DNA from: Massilia sp. H-1
GTDB lineage: Bacteria > Pseudomonadota > Gammaproteobacteria > Burkholderiales > Burkholderiaceae_D
Direction: 5' to 3'
Length of the DNA: 64,000 nucleotides
Assembly (NCBI GenBank): GCA_024703915.1
Contig: CP087969.1
Span: 3,968,001 to 4,032,000, forward strand
A program made the translations under genes and the position numbers. The notes beneath the pieces were generated by a model. That model saw nothing but the letters and a program-made list of their open reading frames with translations. It did not search any database and was not told the origin of the DNA. Positions within the stretch are counted from its first letter, which is position 1; each line of letters opens with the position of its first letter. Shown here one piece after another: positions 60,921 to 64,000 of the stretch.

Positions 60921-62195
60921 CTATTTCGGCTGTTTCTTGAACAGCTCATGGAACACGGGGTAAATGTCGGCTAGAAGCGTGACGATCTTTTGCATCATGA
61001 AATTCTGGTGATGGTCGCCCACCTCGGCATACTGGTCCCACAGATTCTGGGGCGGGCCGTCGGTGATCTCGACATAGGTGTAGTACTGGACCGCTCGGCA
61101 TGATGGTGTTGATCAGGAGCTGCTTGCACAGCACCGAGTCGTTGTCCCAGTTGTCGCCGTCGGACGCCTGGGCCACATAGCTGTTCCATTCGCCGCTGCC
61201 GTAGCGCTCGCCGATGATCTTGGTCAGCAGGTGCAGGGCCGAGGACACCACCGTGCCGCCCGATTCGCGCGAATGGAAGAATTCTTCCTCGTCCACTTCG
61301 GCCGCGGCCGTGTGATGGCGGATGAACACCACCTCGATCTTGTCGTAGGCGCGCTTGAGGAACAGGTACAGCAGGATGAAGAAGCGCTTGGCGGTATCCT
61401 TGCGCGACTCGTCCATCGAGCCCGAGACGTCCATGATGCAGAACATCACGGCCTGGGTCATGGGCTTGGGCACCTTGATCCGGTTGCTGTAGCGCAAGTC
61501 GAACGGGTCGATGAAGGGAATCGCCAGCAGCTTGGTGTGCAGGTGGTGGATCAGGTGCTTGAGTTCGAGCACGCGCGGATCGTCCATCTCCACGCCTTCC
61601 TCGAGCAGGGCCAGCAGTTCGCGCTCGGCATGGATCAGGTTCTTGCGCGAGCTGCCGCCGACCGCGATGCGGCGCCCGAGCGCGCCGCAGCGAGCGCAGC
61701 ACGTGGATGTTGGACGGCGTGCCCGACATATTGTAGCTTGCAGCGCTGGTTCTTGAATTCGGTGGTCGCGGTCAGCTGGGTCTTGACCATGTTCGGCAGC
61801 TCAAGATCCTCGAAGAAATAATTCATGAATTCTTCAGCATGACAATTCGAAGATGAAGTCGTCTTCGGACGCCTGATCGCTGTTGCTTAAGCCTTGCCGC
61901 GCCTGGAACCGCCGCCGCCGCGTGGCCGGTTGAACTGGTCGCCCTTCTGGTATTCCTTGTTGCCGGGGTTGATGGTTTCCCACACGCCGCCGTGGGCGTG
62001 GCCGAAATTCGGTTCGTTGACGTCCTTGACCGGAATCGAGACCTTTTCGCCATTCTCGATGTCGGTGATCGAACGCCCCTTGATGGCGCGCCCGACAGCG
62101 TCCTTGATCTGGCTCTTGTAACGCCGCAGGAAGCGCTCTCGGTTGATCGCTGACTTGTTCTTGCCCTGCAAGCGTCGGTCGATGAGATAAGTCAA
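60921..62195 (-). CDS. YeaH/YhbH-family protein (DUF444, von Willebrand A-like)
   Basis: About 423 residues. Start TTG 62195 after GAGGAGCCC gives LTYLIDRRLQGKNKSAINRERF. A charged, Gly/Arg-rich N-terminal half (GDQFNRPRGGGGSRRG) is followed by a vWA-like fold with MDVSGSMDES (MIDAS-type DxSxS), VFIRHHTAAAEVDEEEFF and SGGTVVSSAL. Works with PrkA in an unknown stress function. Slips near 61890 (GCTTAAGC), 61845, 61730, 61685, 61095 and 60970. Ends LFKKQPK. Confidence 0.9.
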
Positions 62196-62221
62196 AACGG
62201 GCTCCTCAATGCTGTTACTTC

Positions 62222-62255
62222 CCGCGCGCCGCGCCCGCTGGGGGGCGGCGCGCGG
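62222..62255 (-). other. GC-rich hairpin between prkA and yeaH
   Basis: An 11-bp perfect stem, CCGCGCGCCGC/GCGGCGCGCGG, with a 12-nt loop and no T run. It lies inside the operon and could protect the upstream mRNA or reduce read-through. Confidence 0.55.
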
Positions 62256-62260
62256 CCGCG

Positions 62261-64000
62261 TCACGATGACTTGCGTACGCGCAGATACCATTCTGCACAG
62301 CAGGCGCACCTGCTTGGCCGTATAGCCTTTTTCCACCATGCGCGCCACGAAGTCGGCATGCTTGTTGGCATCCTCGGCGCTGGCCTTGGCATTGAAGGAA
62401 ATCACCGGCAGCAATTCCTCCGTGTTGGAGAACATCTTCTTCTCGATCACGGTGCGGAATTTCTCGTAGCTGGTCCAGGCCGGATTCTTGCCGCCGTTGG
62501 TGGCCCTTGCGCAAACCGAAGTTGACGATCTCGTTGCGGAAATCCTTGGGATTGCTGATGCTTACTAAGCTTCTCGATCTTTTCCAGTTCGTTATTGAGG
62601 GAATCGTGGTCGAAACTCTCGCCCGTGTCCGGATCGTGGAATTCCTGGTCCTGGATCCAGAAGTCGGCGAAGGTCACATAGCGGTCGAAGATGTTCTGGC
62701 CGTATTCCGAATAGCTTTCCAGATACGCGGTCTGAATTTCCTTGCCGATGAATTCGACGTAGCGCTGGGCCAGGTGTTCCTTGATATAGGAAAAATAGCG
62801 CTGTTCGGTTTCTGGCGGGAACTGCTCGCGCTCGATCTGCTGTTCCAGCACATATAAGAGGTGGACCGGATTGGCCGCCACTTCGGTATTGTCGAAGTTA
62901 AATACCTTGGACAGGATCTTGAAGGCGAAGCGGGTCGACAAGCCATTCATGCCTTCGTCGACCCCGGCATAGTCGACATACTCGTGCATCGATTTCGCCT
63001 TGGGATCGGTGTCCTTGAGGTTTTCGCCGTCGTAGACGAGCATTTTCGAGAAGATGCTGGAGTTTTCGGGATCTTTCAGACGCGACAGGATCGCGAACTG
63101 GGCCATCATCTTCATCGTGCCGGGCGCGCAAGGCGCTTTTTCCAGCGAGGAATTGCGGATCAGCTTGTCGTAAATCTTGATCTCGTCGGACACGCGCAGG
63201 CAGTAAGGCACCTTCACGATATAGATACGGTCGAGGAAAGCTTCGTTATTGCGGTTGTTGCGGAAGGTTTTCCATTCCGACTCGTTCGAGTGGGCCAGGA
63301 TGATGCCGTCGAAGGGGATCGCGCCGAAGCCCTCGGTGCCCTTGTAATTGCCTTCCTGGGTGGCGGTCAGCAGCGGATGCAAGACCTTGATCGGCGCCTT
63401 GAACATCTCGACGAATTCCATCAAGCCCTGGTTGGCCAGGCACAGGCCGCCCGAATAGCTGTAGGCGTCCGGATCGTCCTGGGCGTAATCCTCGAGCTTG
63501 CGGATATCGACCTTGCCGACCAGCGAAGAAATATCCTGGTTGTTTTCGTCGCCCGGCTCGGTCTTGGAAATGGCGATCTGCTTGAGCACGGACGGGTAGC
63601 GCTTGACCACCCGGAACTGGTTGATGTCGCCATTGAATTCGTGCAGGCGCTTGACGGCCCAGGGGCTGGGAATGGTGCGCAGGTAGCGGCGCGGGATCCC
63701 GTAGTCTTCTTCCAGGATCGTGCCGTCTTCGTCCTCGTTGAACAAGCCGAGCGGCGATTCATTGACGGGCGAGCCCTTGAGGCAGTAGAACGGCACTTGT
63801 TCCATCAGCACCTTGAGTTTCTCGGCGATCGAGGACTTGCCGCCGCCGACAGGGCCGAGCAGATACAGGATTTGCTTGCGTTCTTCGAGGCCCTGGGCGG
63901 CGTGGCGGAAGTAGGAGACGACTTGCTCGATGACTTCCTCGGTGCCGTAGAACTCCTTGAATGCCGGATATATCTTGATGACCTTATTGGCGAATATGCG
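62261..64000 (-). CDS. prkA: PrkA-family serine protein kinase, start outside window
   Basis: About 580 residues visible; the N-terminus lies beyond 64000. AAA-like P-loop LLGPVGGGKSSIAEKLK, DYGIPRRYLRTIPSPWAVKRL, DGIILAHSNESEWKTFRNNR and the C-terminal PrkA kinase-like region. Slips at about 62567 (GCTTACTAAGC), 62505 and 62295 are repairable; after repair it ends LLCEWYLRVRKSS with TGA at 62261-62263. PrkA is tied to nitrogen and stationary-phase stress responses; it heads the prkA-yeaH-spoVR operon. Confidence 0.95.

Noticed and set aside
335..62574. GCTTAAGC strings as inserted mobile sequence or restriction-site insertions
   Set aside because: They replace, not flank, a fixed GCCGGC, lack duplications, vary in length by 1-3 bases and hit essential genes on both strands.
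1..64000. Prophage, CRISPR array, insertion sequence or integrative element
   Set aside because: No integrase, transposase, phage structural gene, regularly spaced repeat or terminal repeat was seen; all genes look chromosomal.

Overview
This 64 kb window looks like chromosomal DNA from a high-GC betaproteobacterium, most likely Oxalobacteraceae (Massilia/Duganella/Janthinobacterium type). The clues are PEP-CTERM proteins, a phasin (polyhydroxyalkanoate granules), a tonB-exbB-exbD-exbD operon, a prkA-yeaH-spoVR operon, and betaproteobacterial-style ribF-ileS-lspA-coaBC-dut and rpmB-rpmG order. The genus is inferred from gene content only. There is no prophage, insertion sequence, CRISPR array or rRNA operon. 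The genes at both edges are cut: a DUF218 protein at position 1 and prkA at position 64000.

Layout. 0-4.7 kb: DUF218 protein, zinc peptidase, FKBP isomerase and two tandem PEP-CTERM trypsin-like proteases. 4.7-9.7 kb: a probable bacteriocin/microcin locus, with a C39-peptidase ABC exporter and HlyD adaptor on the minus strand and, divergently, a 63-residue double-glycine leader peptide and a CPBP membrane protease; then tRNA-Lys. 9.8-21.8 kb: GspE/PilB ATPase, spermidine synthase-like protein, glycine-zipper protein, barstar-like protein, purN, an RsmB-type methyltransferase, MscS channel, fatty acid desaturase, LMW phosphatase, rpmBG, radC, fkpB and ispH. 22-30.2 kb: livHMGF without a binding protein, phasin, EamA transporter, nitroreductase, pbpG-type peptidase and an IclR regulator. 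30-37 kb: dgkA, a small hydrolase, 1-Cys peroxiredoxin, TauE/SafE exporter and cysTWA-cysB. 37-41.7 kb: an intergenic region with a long inverted repeat, aldo-keto reductase, pyrD, bpt, aat, a NUDIX hydrolase and initiator tRNA. 41.8-54.7 kb: MerR regulator, secreted S1 protease, alkA with a drug/metabolite transporter, xdhC, a degenerate M48 protein and dut-coaBC-lspA-ileS-ribF. 54.7-64 kb: a TPR protein with a TonB energy-transducing operon, then spoVR, yeaH and prkA.

The dominant anomaly is technical but informative. Most long genes, including essential ones (ileS, ispH, dut, coaBC), are broken by short strings such as GCTTAAGC, GCCTAAGC, GCTTAGGC or GCTAAGC. In about 40 cases I checked, conserved protein sequence requires GCCGGC at that place (usually Ala-Gly). 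The change is independent of strand, frame and gene, and also occurs between genes. It is best read as systematic mis-calling of a modified GCCGGC motif, not as biology, so the broken genes are annotated as intact in the organism with coordinates spanning the artefactual frameshifts. The corollary is that the organism probably carries a GCCGGC-specific DNA methyltransferase outside this window.

The best candidate for a new functional system is the double-glycine peptide/exporter/CPBP locus at 4.76-9.60 kb.
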